Origin: Rhodoplanes serenus
GTDB taxonomy: Bacteria > Pseudomonadota > Alphaproteobacteria > Rhizobiales > Xanthobacteraceae
DNA: 64,000 nucleotides
Direction of reading: 5' to 3'
Assembly: GCA_945893145.1 (NCBI GenBank)
Contig: CAMDDZ010000002.1
Span: 1 to 64,000 of the forward strand
The notes under the pieces were generated by a model, which saw only the letters and a list, made by a program, of their open reading frames with translations, was not told the origin of the DNA and made no database searches. A program made the translations under genes and the position numbers. This document shows, in pieces, positions 25,990 to 34,208 of this stretch. Each line of letters opens with the position of its first letter. Position 1 is the first letter of the stretch.

Positions 25990-26340
25990 GCGGATTGGCC
26001 TCGTAACCCAATCCCCGGGAGGCCTCGGGTAACTGTCCCCCTACTACGAGGGGCGCCCAGCTTTGGGTGACACGGGGACCGGATGAACGGCGGCGTAAGC
26101 CGCCGGGATCAGGGCGAGCGCGAGCTCGCTGCCGGTTCTTGTCAGTTACGGTTCCGAGGGCCAAAAATCGCCGCGATGGAGCGTCGGCCGGCGACGCGCC
26201 CACGAATTTGGGCGCCACGCCGGTCATGTCTCAGGCGGAGCAATCCGCCTGTAGACGAGGCGTGATTGAGATGTGGCGTCGACCGGCGCTCCATCCCCTC
26301 GGGTTTTCCGAGGACCAACGAGACGGCGCCCGGGCGCCCA
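25990..26340 (+). ncRNA. Candidate large structured RNA, family unknown
   Basis: About 350 bases without a credible ORF but dense in perfect hairpins, three with GNRA tetraloops on the plus strand only. They are: 25992-26014 (GGATTGG/CCAATCC); 26088-26105 (CGGCGGC/GCCGCCG, loop GTAA); 26114-26129 (GCGAGC/GCTCGC, loop GCGA); 26196-26215 (GCGCCCA/TGGGCGC); 26233-26250 (AGGCGGA/TCCGCCT, loop GCAA); and 26297-26313 (CCTCGG/CCGAGG). A long-range helix pairs 26175-26197 with 26273-26295, GATGGAGCG with CGCTCCATC at its end, and encloses two of the hairpins. The minus strand would give no GNRA loops, so a plus-strand RNA is favoured. It could be an omega-RNA/HEARO-like element, an intron remnant or a new family. 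No IscB or intron protein is beside it. Confidence 0.55.
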
Positions 26341-26530
26341 ACCAATCCCGGCGGTCGCGCACGTCTGCAACAATCGCAACGGAGACGACGGCTCAAATGC
26401 CCGCTTCGCTCGCAAACCGAACACGCTCTCTCCCGCCGCTTCGCCGCGACCGGGTGACGCTCCCTATCGACGCCATCGACGGCGCGTGGTCGAATAGGGC
26501 AGCCGGTTCACAGCACTCGGGAGACGCGTC

Positions 26531-27517
26531 ATGCTGAAGCTCATTCGCTGGTGCTCGATCGTCTGCGCCCTCCTGGCCATGCCGGCGATCGCGCAGGCGC
26601 AGAGCACCTATCCGGACCGGCCGATCCGGTTCGTCATCGCGTTCCCGCCCGGCGGCGCAACCGACACGTTCTTCCGGCTGATCTCCAACGAGCTCGCAAC
26701 CGAGCTCGGCGCCTCCATCGTGATCGAGAACAAGGGCGGCGCCGGCGGCTACATCGCCTGGCAAATGGTGGCGGCCTCGCCGAACGATGGCTACACGGTA
26801 CTGGTCGCCGAAAATGCGCTCGGCATCAACCAGGCGCTGTTCAAGAAACATCCTTCGGGCTTCAATCCGCTGAACGACTATGACACCGTCGGCGCCATGG
26901 CGAGCACGCCGCTGGTGTGGACCGTCGCCAACAACGTGCCGGCCAACTCCTGGGCCGAGTTCGTGGCGTGGACCAAGACCGTGCCGGGCAAATTCAATTA
27001 CGGCCACGCCGGGCCCGGCAGCGTGTCGCATCTCGTGCCCGAAGTCATTATCGACGGCGCGGGCCTGCAGGCCATTCCAGTGCCGTTCCGCGGCGGCGGC
27101 CCGGCCGCTCAGGCCGTTGCCGGCGGCCACGTCGCGGCCGTCACCTCGGCGTTGCCGGTCGCGAAGACTCAGGTCGAGGGCAAGCTCGTCAAAGGGTTGT
27201 TGGTGACAAGCGCCAAACGCTCTCCCGCCATGCCCGATATCCCGACGATTAAGGAGCTTGGCATCAAGGTCGCGGAGGTGGACCTCGAATTCTGGTGGGG
27301 CCTGTTCGTCCCGAAGGGCACGCCGGAGCCGATCCGGGCCAAGCTCGAAAAGGCGTTGCAAGCCACCATGGCGAACCCGGCGGTGCGCGAGCGGCTGATC
27401 AAGGTCGACACCGATCCGTCGTTCGCGCCAGGACCGGCGCTGAAGGTCAAGCTCGAGAACGAGATCAAGAACTGGTCGCGGTTCATCGACGCCAAGGGCA
27501 TCAAGGTCGAGCAGTAA
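26531..27517 (+). CDS. Tripartite tricarboxylate (Bug) receptor
   Basis: 328-residue Bug receptor, paralogue of the one at 24087. Signal MLKLIRWCSIVCALLAMPAI ends near QAQST; motif RPIRFVIAFPPGGATDTFFR follows. GGGAG lies nine bases before ATG 26531. It opens a plus-strand run with the 2Fe-2S and molybdenum subunits (starting eight bases after its stop), a further Bug receptor, a hydrolase and a TRAP-like receptor. It may therefore deliver or sense the substrate of the molybdenum hydroxylase. Confidence 0.92.
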   Translation: MLKLIRWCSIVCALLAMPAIAQAQSTYPDRPIRFVIAFPPGGATDTFFRLISNELATELGASIVIENKGGAGGYIAWQMVAASPNDGYTVLVAENALGINQALFKKHPSGFNPLNDYDTVGAMASTPLVWTVANNVPANSWAEFVAWTKTVPGKFNYGHAGPGSVSHLVPEVIIDGAGLQAIPVPFRGGGPAAQAVAGGHVAAVTSALPVAKTQVEGKLVKGLLVTSAKRSPAMPDIPTIKELGIKVAEVDLEFWWGLFVPKGTPEPIRAKLEKALQATMANPAVRERLIKVDTDPSFAPGPALKVKLENEIKNWSRFIDAKGIKVEQ

Positions 27518-27524
27518 AGCGCGC

Positions 27525-27989
27525 GTGAGCGAACATCGTTTCACCGTCAACGGACGCGAAGTCCGCGTCGAGACCGATGGCAGCAACCCGCTGCTGTCGG
27601 TCTTGCGCGACGAGCTGGCGCTGCGCGGCACCCGCTTCGGCTGCGGCACCGAGCAATGCGGCTCCTGCATGGTGCTGATCGACGGCGAGCCGGCCTATTC
27701 GTGCTCGCGCGAGGTCGCCACCGTCGCTGGCAAATCCGTCACCACCGTCGAGGGACTTTCCAACAATGGCGCGCTGCATCCGTTACAGCAGGCGTTCCTC
27801 GACGAACAGGCCGGCCAATGCGGCTACTGCCTGTCCGGCATTCTGATCTCAGCGGCGGCTCTGCTGAAGCGCAATCCGAAGCCGAGCCGTGACGAGATCA
27901 TGCAGGCACTTGATCCGCATCTCTGCCGCTGCGGCATGCACAATCGCGTCATCCGCGCCGTGCAGCGGGCTGCGGGAGCCGGGCCATGA
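27525..27989 (+). CDS. Molybdenum hydroxylase 2Fe-2S subunit (NicA/IorA/CoxS-like)
   Basis: 154-residue electron-transfer subunit with two [2Fe-2S] clusters: plant ferredoxin-type ligands Cys40, Cys45, Cys48 and Cys60 (CGTEQCGSC...C) and the helical-domain ligands Cys99, Cys102, Cys134 and Cys136 (CGYC...CRC). Start GTG 27525. In two-subunit enzymes such as isoquinoline 1-oxidoreductase and nicotinate dehydrogenase it takes electrons from the molybdenum subunit encoded next. Its TGA stop lies inside an interspersed repeat, so the last residues may have been altered by repeat insertion. Confidence 0.93.
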   Translation: MSEHRFTVNGREVRVETDGSNPLLSVLRDELALRGTRFGCGTEQCGSCMVLIDGEPAYSCSREVATVAGKSVTTVEGLSNNGALHPLQQAFLDEQAGQCGYCLSGILISAAALLKRNPKPSRDEIMQALDPHLCRCGMHNRVIRAVQRAAGAGP

Positions 27990-28039
27990 TCCGGAAAAGT
28001 GGGAACCGGTTTTCCGAAAAGATCATGGCCCAAGCAAAA
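27985..28039. repeat. Interspersed repeat with GATCATG ends
   Basis: CATGATCCGGAAAAGTGGGA through GGTTTTCCGAAAAGATCATG: an imperfect palindrome whose arms CATGATC and GATCATG flank GGAAAA/TTTTCC. A partial relative (GGTTTTCGGAAAAGATCATG) is at 37811. The same element is familiar from Bradyrhizobium-like genomes. It overlaps the stop codon of the 2Fe-2S gene and separates it by about 97 bases from the molybdenum subunit. Confidence 0.8.
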
Positions 28040-28086
28040 GAAGGCGGGCCACAAGCACGCAATCACCACGGGTTAAGGGCTAGCCC

Positions 28087-30225
28087 ATGATTTCGAACAC
28101 GCTGCCGCTCAGCCTGATCGACAACCCAATCCTGTCGCAATGGATCGCGTTCGAAGAGCAAGGCCGCGTCCGCATCGCCACCGGCAAAGTCGAAATCGGC
28201 CAGGGCATCCTCACGGCGTTCACGCAGATCGCCGCTGAAGAGCTCGACGTCGCGCCCGAGCAGGTGCGCATCGTGTCGGGCGAGACCAACGTCAGCCCCT
28301 CGGAATATTTCACCTCCGGCAGCTATTCGGTTTCGGTCGGCGGCGCCTCGATCCGGCTGGTCTGCGCCGAGGTGCGCTCGCTGTTCCTCGACCGCCTGGC
28401 CGAGGCACTGAAATGCCCGGTCGGCGAATTGTCGATCGAAAACGGCCAGTTCCTGCGCGCCGGCAAACCGCTCAACAAAGACTATTGGTCGATGAAGGGC
28501 GAGATTGCGCTGGAGCGCCGCGCCAGCGGCACCGCGCCGACCAAATCGCCGTCGAAATACCGCATCGTCGGCAAAAGCCTGCCGCGACTCGATCTGCCCG
28601 CCAAGGTGAAGGGCTCCGCCTTCATCCAGGACATCGCGCCCGAGAACGTCGTGCACGCCCGCGTGCTGCGGCGGCCGTGGCGGCATGCGCGGCTCGCCGC
28701 GCTCGACGAGACGGCGGTGCGCAAGGCCGCCAAGGGGCCCATCGAGCTGCTGCGCGAGGGCGATTTCGTCGCCTTCACGGGCGCCAGCGAGATCGCGGTG
28801 AGCCGCGCCGCCGAAGTGGCCCGCGCGCTGGCGCGCTGGGAGGGCGGCACCCCTGCGCCCGACGACATCGGCGAGCCGGCCTGGCTCAAGGCGCAAGCCT
28901 CGCGCGACCGCACGGTGGAGAACGGCCAGCCGGGCCGCGCCCAAGAAGATCGCACTAAGAGCGGCCGCACCGTGCAGGCGCTCTACTCCCGCCCGTTTCT
29001 CACCTACGCGTCGATCGGCACCGCCTGCGCACTCGCCGAATTCAAGGACGGCGCGCTGAGCGTCTGGTCGCACACGCAAGGCCCCTCGATCCTGCGCGAC
29101 TGGCTCGCCCGCGCGCTCGGCATGGAAACCGCCAAGGTCACCGTGTTCCATCGCCAGGGCGCCGGCGCCTACGGCCACAACACCGCCGACGATGCGGCAT
29201 TCGACGCCGCCTTCATCGCCACCCGGATGTCGGGCCGCACCGTGCGTGTGCTGTGGCCGCGCGAGGACGAATTCCTGGCGGCGCCGATCAGCACCGCCAT
29301 GGCGATCGAATTGCGCGCGACGCTCGATGCCGACAACAAGCCGGCCGACTGGACCATCGAAATCTGGAGCCCGCCGCACGCCCAGCGGCCCGGCATGAAC
29401 GGCAATGCCAATTTCACCGGAGCCGAGGCGCTGCCCAATCCGCCGCCGCAAAAGGAATTGAGCGACATCCCGGACGAGCGCGGCGGCGGCGCGACCCGCA
29501 ACGCGTTTGCGATCTACGACCTGCCGCGCCACCGCGTGATCCATCACATGATCCCGGGTGCGCCGCTGCGCACCTCCTCGCTGCGCGGGCTCGGCGCCTG
29601 GGCCAACGTCTACGCGATCGAGGGCTTCATCGACGAACTCGCAGAGATCGCCGGCGAAGACCCCGTGACCTATCGGCTGTCGCTGCTCTCCGATCCGCGC
29701 ACCCGCAAGGTGGTGGAAACCGCGGCGCAGATCAGCGGCTGGTTCGAGCGCCGTCCCCTGCCCGAGGGCTGCGCGCGCGGCTTCGGCTTTGCGCGCTACA
29801 AGAACATCGCCTCGTTCGCGGCCGTGGTGGCGGAGGTCGAGGTGAACGAAGACGTACGCGTCAAACGCGTGTGGTGCGCGGCCGACGCCGGCCTCGTCAT
29901 CTCGCCCGATGGCGCCAAGAACCAGCTCGAAGGCGGCATCATCATGGGGGCGAGCTTCGTGATGAAGGAGCGCGTGAACTTCGCAGGCGGCCGCGTCGCC
30001 AACGCCACCTGGGCCGATTATCCCATTCTGCGTTTCAGCGAAGTGCCGGAAATCGAGATCGCACTGATCGACAATCCGAACGAGCCGACGCTCGGCCTCG
30101 GCGAAGCCTCGGTCGGGCCCACCGGCGCCGCCATCGGCAACGCCGTCGCCCGCGCGCTCGGCAAACGCATCCGCAACCTGCCGCTGACGCGGGAGCGGAT
30201 CGCGGCTACGCTACTGGCCGACTAA
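28087..30225 (+). CDS. Molybdenum hydroxylase large subunit, IorB/NicB-like
   Basis: 712-residue molybdopterin-binding catalytic subunit of the two-subunit type (isoquinoline 1-oxidoreductase beta, nicotinate dehydrogenase). The domain order is permuted relative to xanthine dehydrogenase: the start has GKVEIGQGILTAFTQIAAEEL and SGSYSVSVGGASIR, the middle RIVGKSLPRLDLPAKVKGSA, and the end GLGEASVGPTGAAIGNAVA with the catalytic Glu. Unlike NicB no C-terminal cytochrome c domain (no CxxCH) is present, so the electron acceptor is unknown. The context of Bug receptors and DHPON-hydrolase-like enzymes suggests ring hydroxylation of an N-heteroaromatic. Confidence 0.9.
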   Translation: MISNTLPLSLIDNPILSQWIAFEEQGRVRIATGKVEIGQGILTAFTQIAAEELDVAPEQVRIVSGETNVSPSEYFTSGSYSVSVGGASIRLVCAEVRSLFLDRLAEALKCPVGELSIENGQFLRAGKPLNKDYWSMKGEIALERRASGTAPTKSPSKYRIVGKSLPRLDLPAKVKGSAFIQDIAPENVVHARVLRRPWRHARLAALDETAVRKAAKGPIELLREGDFVAFTGASEIAVSRAAEVARALARWEGGTPAPDDIGEPAWLKAQASRDRTVENGQPGRAQEDRTKSGRTVQALYSRPFLTYASIGTACALAEFKDGALSVWSHTQGPSILRDWLARALGMETAKVTVFHRQGAGAYGHNTADDAAFDAAFIATRMSGRTVRVLWPREDEFLAAPISTAMAIELRATLDADNKPADWTIEIWSPPHAQRPGMNGNANFTGAEALPNPPPQKELSDIPDERGGGATRNAFAIYDLPRHRVIHHMIPGAPLRTSSLRGLGAWANVYAIEGFIDELAEIAGEDPVTYRLSLLSDPRTRKVVETAAQISGWFERRPLPEGCARGFGFARYKNIASFAAVVAEVEVNEDVRVKRVWCAADAGLVISPDGAKNQLEGGIIMGASFVMKERVNFAGGRVANATWADYPILRFSEVPEIEIALIDNPNEPTLGLGEASVGPTGAAIGNAVARALGKRIRNLPLTRERIAATLLAD

Positions 30226-30249
30226 CCAAAGACAAAACGGGAGGAATCA

Positions 30250-31227
30250 ATGAAATCCCTCGGGCGTATCATGTTGCTTGCGGGCGCTGCGTTGCTCACG
30301 GCATTGCAATCTGCGCCGGCGCAGGACCTGCAGCCCGGCAAGCCGATTCGGCTGATCGTCGGCCTGTCGCCCGGCGGCGGCACCGACGTCACAGCGCGCC
30401 TGGTGGCGCAAAAGATCAGCGCCAGCACCGGCATGACCGTGCTGGTCGAGAACAAGGCCGGCGGCAACTTCATTCCGGCGGGACGCGAGGTGCTGAACGC
30501 CGCGCCCGACGGCCACACGCTTTATTTCATCTCGACCAGCTCGCTGATCTCGCAGGCGCTGTTTCCGGACTATCCGTTCGACATCACCAAATTCACGCCG
30601 GTCACTGAAGTTGCGACCGGCCCGCTGATCCTGGTGGTGCGCAACGATCTCGGCGTCAAGACGCTGAAGGAGTTGCTCGACCTCGCCAAGCGGGAACCGG
30701 AGAAGGTCAAGTTCGGCATGGGCGGCGGTGTCGGCAGCTCGCTCGGCGTCGCAACCGAGCTGCTGAAAGCGCGCACCGGCATCAAGATCACCGCCGTGAC
30801 CTACCGCGGCGCGGCCGAGGCGCTGACCAACCTGCTCGGCGGCCACATCGACGCGATGTTCGACGCCATGCCGGTGATGGCGGTGCAGGCCAAGGAAGGC
30901 AAGGTGACGCCGCTTGCAGTCACCGGCACCAAGCGCTCGTTCCTGCTGCCCAACGTGCCGACCATCCAGGAGCAGGGCATGGATTTCGTGATCAACGGCT
31001 GGTACGGCGTGCTGGCGCCGCCCAACACGCCACCCGCCATCGTTCAACGGCTGCGCGACGAGATCGCCAAGGCGCTCGCCGATCCGGCCGCGGTCAAATC
31101 ACTCGCCGAGCAAGGCATGGAACCGCGCGGCACCCCATCCGCCGAATGGGGCAAGTACATGAACGAGGAGAAGGCGTTCTACACCAAGGTGGTGAAGGAC
31201 GCCGGCATCCAGCAGAAGCAACAATAG
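30250..31227 (+). CDS. Tripartite tricarboxylate (Bug) receptor
   Basis: 325-residue Bug receptor. Signal MKSLGRIMLLAGAALLTALQ, then PGKPIRLIVGLSPGGGTDVTAR; GGGAGGA precedes ATG 30250. It has VENKAGGNFIPAGREVLNAAPDG and TYRGAAEALTNLLGGH. It follows the molybdenum subunit by 24 bases and precedes hydrolase copy 2. It is less similar to the 24087/26531 pair than they are to each other, lacking their KNWxRxIDAKGIK ending. Confidence 0.92.
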   Translation: MKSLGRIMLLAGAALLTALQSAPAQDLQPGKPIRLIVGLSPGGGTDVTARLVAQKISASTGMTVLVENKAGGNFIPAGREVLNAAPDGHTLYFISTSSLISQALFPDYPFDITKFTPVTEVATGPLILVVRNDLGVKTLKELLDLAKREPEKVKFGMGGGVGSSLGVATELLKARTGIKITAVTYRGAAEALTNLLGGHIDAMFDAMPVMAVQAKEGKVTPLAVTGTKRSFLLPNVPTIQEQGMDFVINGWYGVLAPPNTPPAIVQRLRDEIAKALADPAAVKSLAEQGMEPRGTPSAEWGKYMNEEKAFYTKVVKDAGIQQKQQ

Positions 31228-31283
31228 CGCTGCGCTTTGATGGCCGGGCTTAACATCCGCCTTCGCAGGTTAAAGGAAAAGCA

Positions 31284-32450
31284 ATGCCCTCTCGCGGTCC
31301 CTGGATCGATCACTTCGGCGACAATTTCCTCTGGTCGAACGCCGTTCTGATTCTCAAGGGCATGGCGCCCTATGGCGTGGTTTCGCTGGAAGAGATCGAT
31401 CGCTGCTGCGAGAGGCTGCGCACCCGCGAGAGCGAGCCTGATCGCGGCAAGGCGTGGTTCGAGGAATGGCGCGCGCTCGGCGACCTGATCGAGAAACGAG
31501 GCGACGAGGCGCTCGCCAAGGGCCGCAAGATCACCGCGGGCGACTACTATCTGCGCGCCGGCATCTATCACTATAACGCCGAGCGCTTCATCGCGCCCGG
31601 TCCCGAGAAGAAGGCGCAATGCGCGCAGACCTACAAGGTCTGGCACCAGGGCATCCGGCTGCGCTATCCGGCGGTCGAATTCATCGAAGTGCCCTACGAG
31701 GGCACGACGCTGCCGGCGCTGTTCATGCCCGGGCAAGGCAGCGGGCCGAAGCCCAGCGTCGTGGTGCTCAACGGCATGGATAACGCCAAGGAGATGAGCA
31801 TCTTCTTCTGCGGTCTCGAATTCGCCCGCCGCGGTTTCAACACGCTCTGTATGGACGGCCCTGGCATGGGCGAGATGCGCCGCATGCGCGACATGCCGAG
31901 CCGCTACGATTACGAAGTGCCGGGCGCCGCAGCCTTCGACGCTCTGGCGAAGCGTCCCGACGTGGATTCAAAGCGCATCGCCATCATGGGCTATAGCTTC
32001 GGCGGCTATTACTCGTCGCGCGTCGCTGCGTTCGAGAAGCGCTACGCGGCTTGCATTGCGCTCTCGGCACTGCACTGGGATCTCGCCGCCTGGCAGCAAA
32101 AGATCAAGGACGCCAACAAGAATGCGCCCAAAAGCGTGGCGCAGTCGAACTTTCAGTGGCGCTGGGTCGCTGGCGCGCAGGACGAGGACGAGGGCATCGA
32201 GATCGCCAAAAAATTCTCGCTGAAGGACGCGGCGAAACACATCACCTGCCCGTTCCTGGTCACCCACGCCGGCAACGATCGCGTGGTGCCGGTCGAGAAC
32301 GCGCAGAAGCTCTATGACGCGGTCGGCTCGAAGAACAAGACGATCAAGATTTTCACCAGCGAAGAAGGCGGTGCCGAGCACGCCCATGTCGATAACCGCC
32401 AGGTCGGCATCGACTTTGCAGCGGATTGGCTCGCCGAAAACATGAAATAG
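31284..32450 (+). CDS. Alpha/beta hydrolase, 2,6-dihydroxypseudooxynicotine hydrolase-like (copy 2)
   Basis: 388 residues, the same length as its paralogue at 22726. Cap domain first (WIDHFGDNFLWSNAVLILKG, compare LRWSNAMQIVKG), then the catalytic domain with Ser in MGYSFGGYYSSR, Asp in HAGNDRVVP and His in GGAEHAHVDNRQ. The match to the nicotine-pathway C-C hydrolase is the best functional hint. It ends eight bases before the TRAP-like receptor gene. Copies 1 and 2 flank the two-subunit molybdenum hydroxylase and Bug genes, so the region may handle two related substrates. Confidence 0.85.
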   Translation: MPSRGPWIDHFGDNFLWSNAVLILKGMAPYGVVSLEEIDRCCERLRTRESEPDRGKAWFEEWRALGDLIEKRGDEALAKGRKITAGDYYLRAGIYHYNAERFIAPGPEKKAQCAQTYKVWHQGIRLRYPAVEFIEVPYEGTTLPALFMPGQGSGPKPSVVVLNGMDNAKEMSIFFCGLEFARRGFNTLCMDGPGMGEMRRMRDMPSRYDYEVPGAAAFDALAKRPDVDSKRIAIMGYSFGGYYSSRVAAFEKRYAACIALSALHWDLAAWQQKIKDANKNAPKSVAQSNFQWRWVAGAQDEDEGIEIAKKFSLKDAAKHITCPFLVTHAGNDRVVPVENAQKLYDAVGSKNKTIKIFTSEEGGAEHAHVDNRQVGIDFAADWLAENMK

Positions 32451-32458
32451 AGAGCGTC

Positions 32459-33385
32459 ATGGCCGGACCAATTCAAATCCGCATGGGCGGCTACGGGCCG
32501 CCCAGCACGGGCTTCTCCCGCTCGCTCAAATTCATCGGCGACCGGCTCACGGCGCAGTTCGGCGACCGCGTCGATATGAAGTACGCCTGGAACATCATGG
32601 ACCTCGGCTACAAGGCCGAAGAAATCCTCTGGCTGGTGGAAAGCGGCCTGCTCACACTCGGCTATCAATCATCGAGCTATCTGACCGACCGCGTCCCCGA
32701 GCTGGGCTTTGTCGATCTGCCGTTCCTGTTTGCGAACAACGATCACGCCCGCGGCGCGATGGATGGCGCGCTCGGCCGGCGGCTGGTGCAGGCGACCGAG
32801 AGCAAATGCAACTTCCGCATCCTTGGCTGGTACGAGAACGGCTTCCGCCACATCTCCAATCGGGTGCGCCCGGTGCGCACGCCCGCCGACCTCAAAGGCA
32901 TGCGCACGCGCGTGCTGCCGAGCAAGATCCAGGCGCGCACCTTCGAGCTGCTGGGCGCGACGCCCCTGATCATGGACCTGACCGACGCGATCCGCATGAT
33001 CAAGGCCGGCGAGCTCGACGCGCAGGAAAACCCGCTGACCAACACCGTTACCTACGGCGTTCACAAATTTCACCGCTTCCACACCATCAGCAATCACTTC
33101 TACATCTCACGGCCGATCTTCGTGCACCGGCCCACGTTCGACGGCTGGCCCGGCGACCTCAAAGAGGCGATGCAGAAAGCCGTGACGGATTCGGTCACGT
33201 TCCAGCGCGAATTGCACGTCAAGGAAGAGGCTGACGCCGAGCAGGCCATCAAGGCAGAGGGTTGCGAGGTGGTCGAGCTCAATTCCAGCCGGCACGACGC
33301 CTTTGCGGCGGCGGTGCAGCCGATCTACGCCGAAGCGAAGGCGCTGCTGGGCGACGAGTTGTTCGGTCTGGTGAAGCGTGGCTAG
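32459..33385 (+). CDS. TRAP receptor (DctP)-like protein without signal peptide
   Basis: 308 residues from ATG 32459 (MAGPIQIRMGGYGPP). DctP family features are clear: RILGWYENGFRHISN, VRTPADLKGMRTRVLPSKIQ with the ligand-binding Arg region, and IKAGELDAQENPLTN. There is no hydrophobic leader; an in-frame ATG 11 codons upstream lies inside the previous gene and adds only charged residues. The product is therefore probably cytoplasmic, or the gene has lost its leader. No DctQ/DctM genes are adjacent. It could be a leaderless binding protein or an enzyme derived from the fold. Confidence 0.78.
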   Translation: MAGPIQIRMGGYGPPSTGFSRSLKFIGDRLTAQFGDRVDMKYAWNIMDLGYKAEEILWLVESGLLTLGYQSSSYLTDRVPELGFVDLPFLFANNDHARGAMDGALGRRLVQATESKCNFRILGWYENGFRHISNRVRPVRTPADLKGMRTRVLPSKIQARTFELLGATPLIMDLTDAIRMIKAGELDAQENPLTNTVTYGVHKFHRFHTISNHFYISRPIFVHRPTFDGWPGDLKEAMQKAVTDSVTFQRELHVKEEADAEQAIKAEGCEVVELNSSRHDAFAAAVQPIYAEAKALLGDELFGLVKRG

Positions 33386-33424
33386 TGCAGGTCCCGTTCC
33401 GTTGGAATCGGGACATGCTCTAGG
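33386..33424. repeat. Short hairpin repeat
   Basis: Hairpin GTCCCGTTCC/GGAATCGGGAC around GTT (33391-33414) followed by ATGCTCTAGG. This resembles a short repeat common in Bradyrhizobium-like genomes. It directly follows the stop of the leaderless receptor gene and could also stop transcription, but no T run follows. Confidence 0.55.
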
Positions 33425-33479
33425 TGCCTCAGCCGCCAAAGTGCGATATTCTTACCTAGGGCTGGGGACTGGGCCAATA

Positions 33480-34154
33480 ATGAAGATCCTTGTAATCGAC
33501 GATCACGTTTTGATTCGTCAGGCGATGCAAGGCGTGTTCAAGAAGCTAAGGCGCGATGCTGTCGTGCTGGAGGCGTCCGATTACGAACAGGCGACGCAGG
33601 CACTCGGAAAGCACCCTGACGTCAGCCTGGTCCTTCTGGACCTGACGCTACCCGATCGCGACGGTTTTGAGGTCTTGGCCGAACTGCGCGAGCGCTATCC
33701 CAACATCGCTATCGTCGTGGTTTCGGCGGTGCAGGATCCTGGCAACGTCATAAAGGCGTTGGACCTTGGCGCCCGCGGCTATATCCCAAAATCCGCCATG
33801 GGTGACGTCATCATCAATGCCCTTCGTCTCATCATGTCAGGGGGCATCTACGTTCCGCCCGAGATCCTCGCTGGCAAGGATTTGTCGAACTCTGTTACAA
33901 TCCACCTTGCGCGCGATCGATCCCGTGCTTCATCCGCCTATATGGGCTTAACAGATCGTCAGCTCGACGTTCTCGCTCTCATGATGGAGGGCAAGAATAA
34001 CAAGACGATTTGTCGAATGCTGGACCTGGCCGAGCCGACCGTGAAAAATCACGTCACCGCCATTTTGAAAGCGCTGAAGGTGAGCAGCCGCACCGAAGCC
34101 GTGGTCGCAGCCAACAATCTGGGCTGGAAGTTTCCCAAAATGGCCAAATTGTAA
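33480..34154 (+). CDS. Response regulator, NarL/LuxR type
   Basis: 224-residue two-component regulator. Receiver domain (residues 1-120) starts MKILVIDDH, with phospho-acceptor Asp54 in LLDLTLPD, the Thr/Ser switch in VVVSAV and Lys in YIPKSA. The C-terminal LuxR helix-turn-helix is GLTDRQLDVLALMMEGKNNK...TVKNHVTAILKAL. ATG 33480 is chosen because receiver similarity begins there. It converges with the broken hybrid kinase, and together they may once have formed a pathway; the linker (DRSRASSAYM) is short. Target genes unknown. Confidence 0.9.
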   Translation: MKILVIDDHVLIRQAMQGVFKKLRRDAVVLEASDYEQATQALGKHPDVSLVLLDLTLPDRDGFEVLAELRERYPNIAIVVVSAVQDPGNVIKALDLGARGYIPKSAMGDVIINALRLIMSGGIYVPPEILAGKDLSNSVTIHLARDRSRASSAYMGLTDRQLDVLALMMEGKNNKTICRMLDLAEPTVKNHVTAILKALKVSSRTEAVVAANNLGWKFPKMAKL

Positions 34155-34208
34155 AACCCACCGTGCGTGCCATCAAACCCGCTGCTCGGCGGCATTCCGC
34201 AGGCGGCC

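Noticed and set aside
25990..26340. RNase P RNA or tmRNA as identity of the structured region
   Set aside because: The conserved sequence blocks I know for these RNAs are absent.
25961..26537. Short open frames on both strands in the structured region
   Set aside because: They conflict with each other, have skewed Arg/Pro-rich composition and coincide with hairpins; the RNA explanation fits better.
28063..29547. 494-codon open frame on the minus strand
   Set aside because: Antisense to the molybdenum hydroxylase large subunit.
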